Shown: positions 44,632-53,648 of the stretch, piece after piece
Layout of the letters: each line of letters opens with the position of its first letter
Position numbering within the stretch: position 1 is the first letter of the stretch
Assembly (NCBI RefSeq): GCF_002797815.1
Contig: NZ_PGFJ01000001.1
Coordinates: 1,488,001 to 1,552,000 of the forward strand
DNA length: 64,000 nucleotides
Direction: 5' to 3'
Source of the DNA: Mucilaginibacter auburnensis
Lineage (GTDB): Bacteria; Bacteroidota; Bacteroidia; Sphingobacteriales; Sphingobacteriaceae
The notes under the pieces: model-generated
What the model was told of the DNA's origin: nothing
The model's database searches: none
What the model saw: only the letters and a program-made list of their open reading frames with translations
Made by a program: the position numbers and the translations under genes

Positions 44632-44805
44632 TTGAAAAATAAATCAGTGAAAGCCTCAGATCATAGTTGCCCCAAATGCGGTCAGCCTTATCATTTCAAA
44701 CAGCGTAGAAGCTGGTTTGTAAGGAATTTTTTGTTTTTTTTACCGGTGAAGAAGCTTTTTTGTGCCAAGTGTAAAAAAGGCAGGTACGTAGTAACTAACC
44801 AATAA
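44632..44805 (+). CDS. Short zinc-ribbon protein
   Basis: A short open frame of 57 codons, reading from TTG 44632-44634 (or GTG 44647-44649) to TAA 44803-44805. The predicted protein has CPKCGQPYHFKQRR in its first half and CAKCKKGRYVV near its end: two CxxC knuckles about 32 residues apart, the pattern of a zinc ribbon, between which lies a hydrophobic FLFFLP stretch. The basic residues and paired cysteines suggest a nucleic-acid or membrane-associated role. There is no ATG; coding is supported by the ordered CxxC pairs, which would be unlikely by chance. Confidence 0.65.
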   Translation: MKNKSVKASDHSCPKCGQPYHFKQRRSWFVRNFLFFLPVKKLFCAKCKKGRYVVTNQ

Positions 44806-44887
44806 TAAAGCAACTTTAACGATTGCGCATTTTGTTCAGGGCCTTTTAAATGGATATAACTAAATTTATTTATCCAATTAAAAGCCA

Positions 44888-46033
44888 ATGAATAATAAAG
44901 AGAATACCCGAAGAGATTTTTTAAAGCGAACTGCACTCGCGGCAGGCGGAAGTATTTTATTACCCCCTGCAATTGTTTTCGCCGCGCCTCCTCCTCCGCC
45001 ACCTGTTAAGCCTGCTGATGCTAAGATACGTTTTTCCGTTATCGGTATAAATCATAGCCACATTTACGCCATGGTTGATGCTGTAACAGGCGGGGGCGGG
45101 CAGCTTGTTGCAGTTTACGCTAAAGAACCTGAACTGATGACAGGCTTTATGCGCAGGTATCCAAATGTTAAAAAGGCAGCCACAGATACCGAGATATTGG
45201 AAGATCCATCCATACAACTTATACTGAGTTCAGGAATACCTGTTGACCGTGCTCCGTTAGGGATTAAAGTGATGCAGCACGGTAAGGATTACCTGGTTGA
45301 TAAGCCGGGTGTTATCACATTGGCTCAACTGGCAGAAGTGCGCAAGGTGCAGCAGCAGACTAAGCGCATTTATTCAATTATGTACAGTGAACGGTTGGAG
45401 AATAAAGGTAGCATCAAAGCTGGCGAATTGGTGCAGGCAGGTGCAATTGGTAAAGTAATTCAAACCATTAACATTGCGCCGCACAAAATGTCGCCTAAAA
45501 CAAGGCCCGACTGGTTTTTTGATCCCCAATATTATGGCGGAATAATTACCGACATTGGCTCGCACCAGTTTGACCAGTATTTATTTTATACAGGCACTAC
45601 AAAAGCAGAGATCACGGCATCGCAGGTTGCTAATGTGCACAATCCACAGTATCCTAAATTTGAAGATTTCGGCGATGCTATGGTACACGGCAACGGCGGC
45701 ATGGGTTATGTACGGTTAGATTGGTTTACACCCGATGGTGTGAGCGTTTTTGGCGATGGGCGTTTAACTATTTTAGGTACGGACGGTTATATTGAAGTGC
45801 GCAAATATATTGACATTGCCGGAAGGCCGGGTGGTAGTCATTTGTTTTTAGCTGACAAGAAAGGTATACAGTACATTGACTGTAGTAACCAGGTGCTGCC
45901 TTTTGGCGAGCAGTTTGTAAACGATGTAATTAACCGCACGGAAACCGCTATGCCGCAGGCTCATTGTTTTTTAGCTACAGAGTTGGCGTTACAGGCGCAG
46001 GCTAAAGCTAAGAGAGTGGATTTGAAGTTATAA
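44888..46033 (+). CDS. Gfo/Idh/MocA-family oxidoreductase with Tat signal
   Basis: A 381-residue protein. The N-terminus RRDFLKRTALAAGGSILLPPAIVFA is a twin-arginine signal, followed by a polyproline linker. The Rossmann part has FSVIGINHSHIYAM and the helper motif VDKPGVIT, with the C-terminal beta domain including DIGSHQFDQYLFY. Exported members of this family act on glycosides or other sugars with a bound cofactor. The substrate is unknown. Confidence 0.88.
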   Translation: MNNKENTRRDFLKRTALAAGGSILLPPAIVFAAPPPPPPVKPADAKIRFSVIGINHSHIYAMVDAVTGGGGQLVAVYAKEPELMTGFMRRYPNVKKAATDTEILEDPSIQLILSSGIPVDRAPLGIKVMQHGKDYLVDKPGVITLAQLAEVRKVQQQTKRIYSIMYSERLENKGSIKAGELVQAGAIGKVIQTINIAPHKMSPKTRPDWFFDPQYYGGIITDIGSHQFDQYLFYTGTTKAEITASQVANVHNPQYPKFEDFGDAMVHGNGGMGYVRLDWFTPDGVSVFGDGRLTILGTDGYIEVRKYIDIAGRPGGSHLFLADKKGIQYIDCSNQVLPFGEQFVNDVINRTETAMPQAHCFLATELALQAQAKAKRVDLKL

Positions 46034-46039
46034 ATAAGA

Positions 46040-46105
46040 ATATTGAATACGGAACTAACTCCTTGCATTGGTTCTTCTGTGTTCAATGTTCCTATTAAAA
46101 CCTTT
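46040..46105. repeat. TTGAATA / TTCAATG inverted word element
   Basis: After the oxidoreductase gene, GAATATTGAATACGGAAC is matched further on by GTGTTCAATGTTCC, its near-complement. It follows the same layout as the other word-repeat elements. It lies between two rightward genes. Confidence 0.5.
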
Positions 46106-46131
46106 TCTATTTAAAAAAGTTATAATCTATT

Positions 46132-46428
46132 ATGGCAAACTTTAACGAAATAATAGCTTCAGATAAACCTGTATTAGTTGATTTTTCGGCTGAGTGGTGT
46201 GGCCCTTGCCAAATGATGCCGCCTATTTTACAACAGCTCAAAACAAACATGGGCGATAAAGTTACCATCATCAAAATTGATATAGACAAAAACCCGTCTG
46301 TTGCTAATGCTTACCGCATACAAAGCGTGCCAACCCTAATGGTATTTAAAAATGGTGAGACAAAATGGAGACAGAGCGGTGTTATACAAGCGGCGCAATT
46401 ACAACAGGTAATAACACAATACCTGTAA
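46132..46428 (+). CDS. trxA: Thioredoxin
   Basis: A 98-residue thioredoxin fold with the active site WCGPC (Cys23, Cys26), the cis-proline motif SVPTLMVF and the C-terminal helix. It is a short cytoplasmic thiol reductase. The start ATG at 46132 gives normal length. There is no signal peptide. Whether it is the main thioredoxin of the cell or a paralogue cannot be told. Confidence 0.93.
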   Translation: MANFNEIIASDKPVLVDFSAEWCGPCQMMPPILQQLKTNMGDKVTIIKIDIDKNPSVANAYRIQSVPTLMVFKNGETKWRQSGVIQAAQLQQVITQYL

Positions 46429-46558
46429 TTTAAAAGATGTAACTTACCTGGTTTCCTATTAAGTATTAGTGAATTAATTAATCCATCACGCACAATATTA
46501 TGGCTCTTATTGTGTTCTAATTTAAAGCATCTGCATGCTTATTAACACATTTAAAAAC

Positions 46559-46563
46559 GGAGG
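46559..46563 (+). promoter_or_regulatory. Shine-Dalgarno site that sets the start
   Basis: GGAGG four bases before the ATG at 46568. Strong Shine-Dalgarno sites are rare in Bacteroidetes, and this one decides the start of the downstream gene. Confidence 0.7.
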
Positions 46564-46567
46564 TGTT

Positions 46568-46831
46568 ATGTTACAGCAATTAGGTTTTCTACCTCAAAGA
46601 CAATTTCACGTATTGATCAACCTGCCCGGCCAGGAGTTAAATTTGACAATAATGCCGCATCACAACAAACATTTCAAGGTAATTGAACATGGGCATTTGT
46701 TAGGGGAGGTTGATCTTACGTCCGAATATAAGTGTGTACGACGTAGCGGTAATCTCAACAAGAATATTGTTAAGCAATTGGAGCAACACATTGCCGATTA
46801 TTATAAGCAATTTAAGGGGTTATTTATTTGA
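46568..46831 (+). CDS. Uncharacterised small protein
   Basis: An 87-residue cytoplasmic protein, MLQQLGFLPQRQFHVLINLPGQ at the start, with a small beta-rich middle and a helical, basic C-terminus (VKQLEQHIADYYKQFKG). The family is not recognised. The start ATG at 46568 is preceded by a GGAGG ribosome-binding site; the longer frame reading from 46535 has none. A terminator follows. It neighbours thioredoxin and hsp20, which hints at a stress link, but this is only context. Confidence 0.7.
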   Translation: MLQQLGFLPQRQFHVLINLPGQELNLTIMPHHNKHFKVIEHGHLLGEVDLTSEYKCVRRSGNLNKNIVKQLEQHIADYYKQFKGLFI

Positions 46832-46861
46832 TACTTCCTAAGAGGCTTAACTTATAAACAC

Positions 46862-46897
46862 AAAAACGGCTCCACGCATAGGCGGGAGCCGTTTTTG
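46862..46897. terminator. Bidirectional terminator
   Basis: AAAAACGGCTCC pairs with GGAGCCGTTTTT around an 11-base loop. It lies between the convergent small-protein gene and hsp20. Confidence 0.92.
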
Positions 46898-46914
46898 TTA
46901 ATGATGAGTTGGTT

Positions 46915-47358
46915 TTACTTTATTTCAATTTGCCTGCGTACTGCTTTTGCCTCTTCACGCTTTGCAATATCAATTTTTAAAACTCCATCAGTATATGTTG
47001 CTTCAATATAGTCAGGGTTGGCGCTTTCAGGCAACGTAAATGAACGTACCCACGAATTGTAAGCAAATTCCCTTTTGTTATAGCTTATTTGAGAATTGGT
47101 TTGTTCTTTCTGATTTTCAACTGAGATGCTGAGCACATTGCGCTCTAAATTCAGTTTGAAATCCTCTTTACGCAAGCCCGGCGCAGCCAGTTCAACATGA
47201 TAATGATCTTCTGTTTCACTGATGTTAGCTGCCGGCACACGTACGGTCATACGGTCATTAAAAAAACTGTCGTTGAAAATAGAATCAAAAACGTCTGTGA
47301 AGTTAGGCATTAAAGCACCGTTGTTACGTTTTTCTGGATTAAATTTAACCAATGTCAT
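46915..47358 (-). CDS. Small heat-shock protein Hsp20
   Basis: A 147-residue alpha-crystallin-domain chaperone. The core about residues 40-135 has ETEDHYHVELAAPGLRKEDFKLNLERNVLSISVE, and the beta9 segment TYTDGVLKIDIAKRE carries the conserved G-V-L motif; the C-terminal IEIK gives an I-x-I-like anchor. It binds unfolding proteins without ATP. ATG 47356-47358 is preceded by an AAGGAGG site. The upstream region has a long perfect hairpin and a sigma-54-like box, so stress-dependent control is plausible. Confidence 0.95.
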   Translation of the reverse strand: MTLVKFNPEKRNNGALMPNFTDVFDSIFNDSFFNDRMTVRVPAANISETEDHYHVELAAPGLRKEDFKLNLERNVLSISVENQKEQTNSQISYNKREFAYNSWVRSFTLPESANPDYIEATYTDGVLKIDIAKREEAKAVRRQIEIK

Positions 47359-47366
47359 AGGTCTGT

Positions 47367-47373
47367 CCTCCTT
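47367..47373 (-). promoter_or_regulatory. Strong Shine-Dalgarno site of hsp20
   Basis: On the minus strand AAGGAGG lies eight bases before the ATG of hsp20. This is an optimal site in a genome where most genes lack one. Confidence 0.8.
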
Positions 47374-47422
47374 AATTTAATAATAGAATAAAACTTATAA
47401 TTAATTAAACTAATACACCTTT

Positions 47423-47438
47423 AACAAGCACTGTGCCA
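47423..47438 (-). promoter_or_regulatory. Sigma-54-like promoter of hsp20
   Basis: On the minus strand TGGCAC, 5 bases, TTGT. GG and the following G are spaced as in the sigma-54 -24/-12 consensus TGGCAC-N5-TTGC, but the -12 GC is GT here. Transcription would start near 47412, giving a leader of about 54 bases. Confidence 0.4.
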
Positions 47439-47452
47439 GTAGCATATAATGC

Positions 47453-47503
47453 ATTTTTAGCTGAAAAAATTTCAGGGTGAATGAAATTTTTTCAGCTAAA
47501 AAT
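47453..47503. other. Perfect 22-bp inverted repeat upstream of hsp20
   Basis: Arms 47453-47474 and 47482-47503 are perfect reverse complements of 22 bases around a 7-base loop (47475-47481). The stem is AT-rich and includes AGCTGAAAAAATTTCA. It lies 38 bases after the CarboxypepD-like gene stop and 15 bases upstream of the sigma-54-like box. It could be a terminator of the upstream gene, an activator-binding site or both. Confidence 0.8.
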
Positions 47504-47541
47504 GACAGATCTACTTAATGGATTGTATTGCTGAATAGGTA

Positions 47542-48231
47542 CTATTGACCCTGTAAACTGCTTTGCTGCCTTTTTTCAGGTGGGAGCTCTTTGTATTTCT
47601 TGTAAGAGTCGCTTATGTATGATGCCAGCGAAGGGCCGCTGTTGCTTTGCACAAATTCAAAGCTTGGGCGATACATAGCCATAAATGTTTGTAATTCCAC
47701 ACCTCTGAGCGGAACTAAACTACTTACGTAAGCAATGCTGAAAGCCTGGTCAATTGCACGTTCTTTTTCTTCCTGCTCAAAATATTTTTTTAAACGGCGG
47801 GCGTTTTTAGCTTCTTTTCCAAACAAGCTACTTGGTGAAAGTATCCATACCTTGCTTTTTGAATAAACTTCAGGATATTCGGTATGAGGGTCGAAAGTTT
47901 CTCTTTGCGACCGTACGTTTACCTCATTTAACAAGGAAGTAGTTTGCTTTAGTTTAACTGTAAGTTTGTACAAATCAACTACCACCATCGTGTCCGGCAC
48001 ATAGCCCGGCGTACTGAATACAAGCAAATTACCCACCGAACCCTGGATTTCAAACTCACCGTCTTCATCAGTAACCGTAATTTTATTAGCGGTAATATTT
48101 TTTATAAAAACATCGCTCAATGTTTTGTTATTGGCTACATCAATTACTTTTCCTTCCAGGTAATTTTGCGCATTGGTAACCTGCGCAATAAATAAAAACA
48201 ATAAAGCGGCTATTAAAAAGTGCGGTTTCAT
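47542..48231 (-). CDS. Exported protein with carboxypeptidase-like regulatory domain
   Basis: A 229-residue protein with a signal peptide (about 1-21, TNAQ), followed by a carboxypeptidase-regulatory-like beta-sandwich (about 22-100: LEGKVIDVANNKTLSDVFIKN, then DGEFEIQG), as in TonB-dependent receptors, then an alpha-helical, charged C-terminal region. It is a secreted or periplasmic protein of unknown partner. It shares no operon with hsp20 because the hairpin at 47453 lies between. Confidence 0.82.
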   Translation of the reverse strand: MKPHFLIAALLFLFIAQVTNAQNYLEGKVIDVANNKTLSDVFIKNITANKITVTDEDGEFEIQGSVGNLLVFSTPGYVPDTMVVVDLYKLTVKLKQTTSLLNEVNVRSQRETFDPHTEYPEVYSKSKVWILSPSSLFGKEAKNARRLKKYFEQEEKERAIDQAFSIAYVSSLVPLRGVELQTFMAMYRPSFEFVQSNSGPSLASYISDSYKKYKELPPEKRQQSSLQGQ

Positions 48232-48384
48232 AGAGTAGGTATAATTATGCGCTCAAGTTAGTTAATAATTTGATGGCTCGCCATCTGTAAAAAAAAATTA
48301 ACAAAGGGGGTGCCAAATTTGTAACCGGTTATAGTAGTGATTTATTTCATTAAGGCAGCGGGATAAGAAACATGTGCACATAAT

Positions 48385-48418
48385 AAAAAAGCCTTTCCTC
48401 ATAAAAGGAAAGGCTTTG
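48385..48418 (-). terminator. Terminator of the atpD-atpC operon
   Basis: AAAGCCTTTCC (48388-48398) pairs with GGAAAGGCTTT (48407-48417) over an 8-base loop, just after the atpC stop. Confidence 0.9.
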
Positions 48419-48439
48419 ATATCTTGAACTAAAGTGGGC

Positions 48440-48691
48440 TTATTTATGCTCTATACCTTCGGCTAAAACAACTACTTTGTTATTTGATGCTTCAACAACA
48501 CCGCCTTTAATAAAAAACACATCTTCTTGTTTACCCGCTCCGCGAATAATCAATTTACCATCCAGCAAAGTAGATATAATAGGCGCGTGGTTATTTAATA
48601 TTTCAAATGAGCCAACAGCACCCGGCAAGGTTACCGAAGTAGCTTCGCCTTCAAATACTTTTTTATCCGGAGTAAGAATTTCTAATGTCAT
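48440..48691 (-). CDS. atpC: F-type ATP synthase epsilon subunit
   Basis: An 83-residue epsilon subunit, MTLEILTPDKKVFEGEATSVTLPGAVGSFEILNNHAPIISTL, with the conserved beta-sandwich N-domain. The C-terminal helical domain of longer homologues is almost absent, so it is the short form seen in Bacteroidetes. It couples gamma rotation to catalysis and may inhibit hydrolysis. It follows atpD; the gap of 89 bases is filled by a period-7 repeat. Confidence 0.95.
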   Translation of the reverse strand: MTLEILTPDKKVFEGEATSVTLPGAVGSFEILNNHAPIISTLLDGKLIIRGAGKQEDVFFIKGGVVEASNNKVVVLAEGIEHK

Positions 48692-48703
48692 TGTGTTTAT
48701 TTA

Positions 48704-48780
48704 GATGTGAGACTTGAGATATGAGATGTGAGAAGCTTCCTCCTGCATTATCTCAAATCTCAAATCTCAATACTCATGTC
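48704..48780. repeat. Period-7 inverted arms filling the atpD-atpC gap
   Basis: The left arm 48704-48731 is four 7-base words (GATGTGA twice, GACTTGA, GATATGA). The right arm 48750-48777 is ATCTCAA three times in perfect register plus TACTCAT. The arms are near reverse complements and end against the atpD stop. The element lies inside an operon that must be read through. Confidence 0.9.
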
Positions 48781-50286
<1,506 letters not shown>

Positions 50287-50354
50287 TTACCTGGTGATTT
50301 TTAAATAACTCTTTGTTAAAACAGAGGGTGCAAAGTACCCGCTATTTCAGGGCG

Positions 50355-50362
50355 CAAAGTTA
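50355..50362 (-). promoter_or_regulatory. -7 box upstream of atpD
   Basis: On the minus strand TAACTTTG fits TAnnTTTG, about 72 bases before the atpD start. No good -33 is visible at the usual spacing. A near-copy TACTTTGC lies about 25 bases closer. Confidence 0.35.
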
Positions 50363-50445
50363 AGATTTATAACAAGATTTAACATAGATAATTGCAGATT
50401 TTTTTTGCCCTGCTTAAGCCTCCGCTGTAGCCTGCAATTTTGCAC

Positions 50446-52533
50446 CTATACTTCCCCTTCGCGTTTGCGTAAAAACCATTCAGTGCCCAACAAAATAAAT
50501 ATCAAAGCAAATATCCATTTCACATCAATTATATCGCTATAATGCTTGTCTTCAAATGCTATGGTTTTTATATTCTCATTCTTTTTTATCAAATCAACTA
50601 ACTGATCCATCTGTTGCGGATACAACATTTTACCGCCGCTTTGCGTAGCTATGCTATTCAACAACTGGCGGTTGGCTACACTTTGCCTTATTTCCAGGTT
50701 AAGCGGTTTTACCGTAAACTGGCCGTTTGCGCTAAAAGACTTGTTTCCTAACACTACAGCAGCACTGTAAGTATATTCTCCAATTGGCAATGTGCCGGCA
50801 TCTAACTGGTAAGTTTGACCCATGCGGGTAAACAAAAAGTTGTAGTTTTTGCCGTCGGTGCTTTTAATAGCTATTTTAACGTCGGGTGTATTGGTTAATT
50901 CAAGTGCGTCATCATACAATTCGGCATTGAGCAAAACATTATCGCCTTCGTCAAAAACGTTTTTTGAAGGATAGGCCCTGAAACGTTGCCTGTCTGTATT
51001 GGCAGTTAAATATTGTACCGCCTGGCTAAACAATTCTTCAACCGCATGGTGGTTGCCAAAGGTTTGAAATTCTGATAAGTTCCAGCGCCAGATCCCCTCG
51101 CCCAGAAAAACACCAGTGCGGCGACCTCCATCATCACCAAACATTAATAATGGATAGGTAGTTGGTACCGCCCCAATGCGCTGCCTTAACAAAACACCAT
51201 TGGGTATGGTTACGCTGTAATTGGCATATGGAGCCATTAGCGGCGGGAACTTGTTTATTTTCTGAATGGTGGAGTCGCTGAGTGTGAATGACGCAAACTC
51301 ATTTACCGGCAACGCAAAAACCTCCTGCATGTCTAAGCGGCTACTGCTGATAGCCGCCAGCTTTTGCTGCGTATTAAAGCCGCGTATATCTGCCTGCGCG
51401 CCTAATAAGTACCAAACAGGTACACGGCTTTTAGCTAAAACAGGCTTAAGCAGTGATAGGGTAGAAGCCGATGGCTGGTAAAGCATGAGCAAGCTGTAAT
51501 CACTCCACTTTACGTCGCCCATGTCTGTAACCAAACTTGTTTTCAGCTCAAAGTTTTTATTGCTTTCGATAGCCTGTTTTATAACCGTAACATCGGGGTG
51601 AGGGCCATCATATAGCAGCAATATTTTTTGCTGAACATCTAAAACCTCCACATAAATAGTTTCAGAGTTGTTTTGTACCGACAGTTCGTTTTTAACCGGC
51701 GCTATGTTAATGTTGTATCGGTGAATACCCTTTTTATCAGCCTCTAACTGAAAGGTGGTGATCTTTTTAAAAGCATCAGTACCTACCTGAATATTCTCAC
51801 TGTGTAAAACCCTGCCCCCTTCTGTAACGGTGAGGCGCATGGTTTCCCCTTTACTCTGCCAGGCTTCCGCTAAAACCTCTATTTCAAATTTATTACCCAG
51901 ATAGGCTGTTTTGTTGTAATTGATATTGCCTATTAAGAGGTCTCGCCGGGCAACTGTATCGCCAAGCGCGAGGGTGTAAATGCTGGTTTTGATATTGCGG
52001 GCATCGTATTGCGGATCTGCGCCCTGGTTATACATACCATCGGTAGCCAATACTATGGCACCAATGTTTTGGTTGGCATAGCGGTCGTTCAGTTGGCGCA
52101 ACGCTGAGGAAATATCTGTTTTACGGGCATTGAACTTATTGCTCAGGCCATTGCCAAGGTCGGCACCAAAATTGAATTCGCGTACATCGTAGTCATCACC
52201 TAATTTGTCTTTTAACTTACTTAATTCGGTTACAAAGCCAGCCGGATTAAAGTTAGCGGGTTTAAATTGCGATACAGATTGGGAATTATCCTGCGCTACT
52301 AATATCAAAGGTTTTTGAGGTTGATAACTTACAGATTGCAACAGCGGTGATACCAACAGCATGGCTATAATAAATACAGCAATAGCCCTTACAGCAAATA
52401 AGCCTTTCCTGAAATTTTCGGGCAGGCTCACGGGCTGGCGATACATGAGCCAGGCATAAGCAAGCGCTAACAGCAGGCAAACAGGTGTCCACCAACCGGA
52501 AACTGTGCCCCAGGTAATTGAAAATAGCAGCAT
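50446..52533 (-). CDS. Membrane-anchored VWA-type protein
   Basis: A 695-residue protein: two membrane helices (about 8-28 and 44-63), a VWA-like domain (about 75-200; DNSQSV in place of DxSxS, GAIVLATDGMYN), a large beta-rich extracytoplasmic region and one C-terminal helix (about 672-690) followed by RKREGEV. This layout, together with the absence of the metal site D-x-S-x-S as usual, recalls the large BatA/YfbK-like and glutamine amidotransferase-like proteins of Bacteroidetes. Function unknown; possibly in envelope stress or complex assembly. Confidence 0.8.
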   Translation of the reverse strand: MLLFSITWGTVSGWWTPVCLLLALAYAWLMYRQPVSLPENFRKGLFAVRAIAVFIIAMLLVSPLLQSVSYQPQKPLILVAQDNSQSVSQFKPANFNPAGFVTELSKLKDKLGDDYDVREFNFGADLGNGLSNKFNARKTDISSALRQLNDRYANQNIGAIVLATDGMYNQGADPQYDARNIKTSIYTLALGDTVARRDLLIGNINYNKTAYLGNKFEIEVLAEAWQSKGETMRLTVTEGGRVLHSENIQVGTDAFKKITTFQLEADKKGIHRYNINIAPVKNELSVQNNSETIYVEVLDVQQKILLLYDGPHPDVTVIKQAIESNKNFELKTSLVTDMGDVKWSDYSLLMLYQPSASTLSLLKPVLAKSRVPVWYLLGAQADIRGFNTQQKLAAISSSRLDMQEVFALPVNEFASFTLSDSTIQKINKFPPLMAPYANYSVTIPNGVLLRQRIGAVPTTYPLLMFGDDGGRRTGVFLGEGIWRWNLSEFQTFGNHHAVEELFSQAVQYLTANTDRQRFRAYPSKNVFDEGDNVLLNAELYDDALELTNTPDVKIAIKSTDGKNYNFLFTRMGQTYQLDAGTLPIGEYTYSAAVVLGNKSFSANGQFTVKPLNLEIRQSVANRQLLNSIATQSGGKMLYPQQMDQLVDLIKKNENIKTIAFEDKHYSDIIDVKWIFALIFILLGTEWFLRKREGEV

Positions 52534-52541
52534 TTTATAGG

Positions 52542-52569
52542 TTTACGTTTTACGCAGTACGTTTACGTA
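52542..52569. repeat. TTTACGT period-7 words
   Basis: Three 7-base words, TTTACGT, TTTACGC and AGTACGT, in register, followed by TTACGTA. It lies just upstream of the VWA-type gene. Same architecture as the other gap elements, with a different word. Confidence 0.7.
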
Positions 52570-52683
52570 ATCGCAAAATGCAAAAAATAATTATTAACTG
52601 CTTGAAATGTTTTTGTTACAGAGGGGGGAGAGGTTGCAAAAAATATTTTAGTCCTTAGCACTTTAATTTTGTGACTTCAAACA

Positions 52684-52718
52684 AAAAGAGCATACTTGCT
52701 ATACAAATATGCTCTTTT
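52684..52718 (-). terminator. Terminator of fabG
   Basis: AAAAGAGCATA (52684-52694) pairs with TATGCTCTTTT (52708-52718). It lies downstream of fabG on the minus strand. Confidence 0.85.
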
Positions 52719-52733
52719 AAATATTTTACGGCA

Positions 52734-52768
52734 ACTAATCTCTAATCACCAGTCTCTAATCAACTAAC
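52734..52768. repeat. TCTAATC period-7 words
   Basis: Five 7-base words in register, among them ACTAATC, TCTAATC (twice) and ACCAGTC, ending exactly at the fabG stop. Confidence 0.75.
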
Positions 52769-53512
52769 CTACAACATTCCCCCATCAACCGGAATAACCT
52801 GCCCGGTGATGTAGGTAGCCATATCAGATGCAAGAAAGACACAGGCGTTAGCAACATCTTCAGTTTCGCCGGCACGTTTAAGCGGGATGCCTGCTTCCCA
52901 GCCCTGAACTACTTTAGGGTCTAACACGTCTGTCATTTCAGTGCGGATAAAGCCCGGCGCAATAACGTTGGTGCGTATGTTACGTGAGCCAAGCTCTTTA
53001 GCCATTGATTTAGAGAAACCGATAATGCCTGCTTTTGATGCCGCGTAGTTAGCCTGACCAGCATTGCCGTCAACACCCACTACAGAGCTCATGTTAATGA
53101 AAACGCCGTTGCGGTTTTTCATCATTATTTTTGATGCCGCTTTGGTAACGTTAAATATTGATTTCAGGTTAACTTGTATAACCTCATCCCATTGTTCTTC
53201 AGTCATGCGCATTAGTAAACCATCTTTGGTTATACCAGCGTTGTTCACCACAATGTGAAGGGTGCCAAAATCAGCAACAATATCGTTTATGAGTTTATCT
53301 GCCTCGTCAAATTTTGAAGCGTCGGAACGGTAGCCTTTAACCTGTGTACCAAAACTTTGCAGCTCCTGTTCAAGCGCTTGTCCTTTTTCAACTGATGATA
53401 AATAGGTGAAAGCTACATTAGCGCCATGCTCGGCAAATTTCTCAGCAATTTTGCGACCTATTCCTTTTGAAGCACCGGTAATTAGCGCCGTTTTTCCTTC
53501 TAATAATTTCAT
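52769..53512 (-). CDS. fabG: 3-oxoacyl-ACP reductase
   Basis: A 247-residue short-chain dehydrogenase. Cofactor loop TGASKGIGR, VNNAGITKDGLLMRM, and the active site with Ser in NMSSVVG, YAASKAG (Tyr and Lys) and N in NVTKAA. It reduces 3-oxoacyl-ACP with NADPH in fatty-acid synthesis. The start at 53512 (MKLLEGKTALITG) matches the family better than a 12-base longer start. Single-gene unit by the terminator downstream. Confidence 0.93.
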   Translation of the reverse strand: MKLLEGKTALITGASKGIGRKIAEKFAEHGANVAFTYLSSVEKGQALEQELQSFGTQVKGYRSDASKFDEADKLINDIVADFGTLHIVVNNAGITKDGLLMRMTEEQWDEVIQVNLKSIFNVTKAASKIMMKNRNGVFINMSSVVGVDGNAGQANYAASKAGIIGFSKSMAKELGSRNIRTNVIAPGFIRTEMTDVLDPKVVQGWEAGIPLKRAGETEDVANACVFLASDMATYITGQVIPVDGGML

Positions 53513-53648
53513 AAACTTTTTCAACTTCCGTTTCGGGCGGTGAAGATAAACATTTAGAGCGAATTGCAGAAAGGCTTGTTATAAACACAAATAGCGACAG
53601 GTTTCCCCATCGCTATCAAATATCTTTCAGACTTCTCCTACTTTCAGA

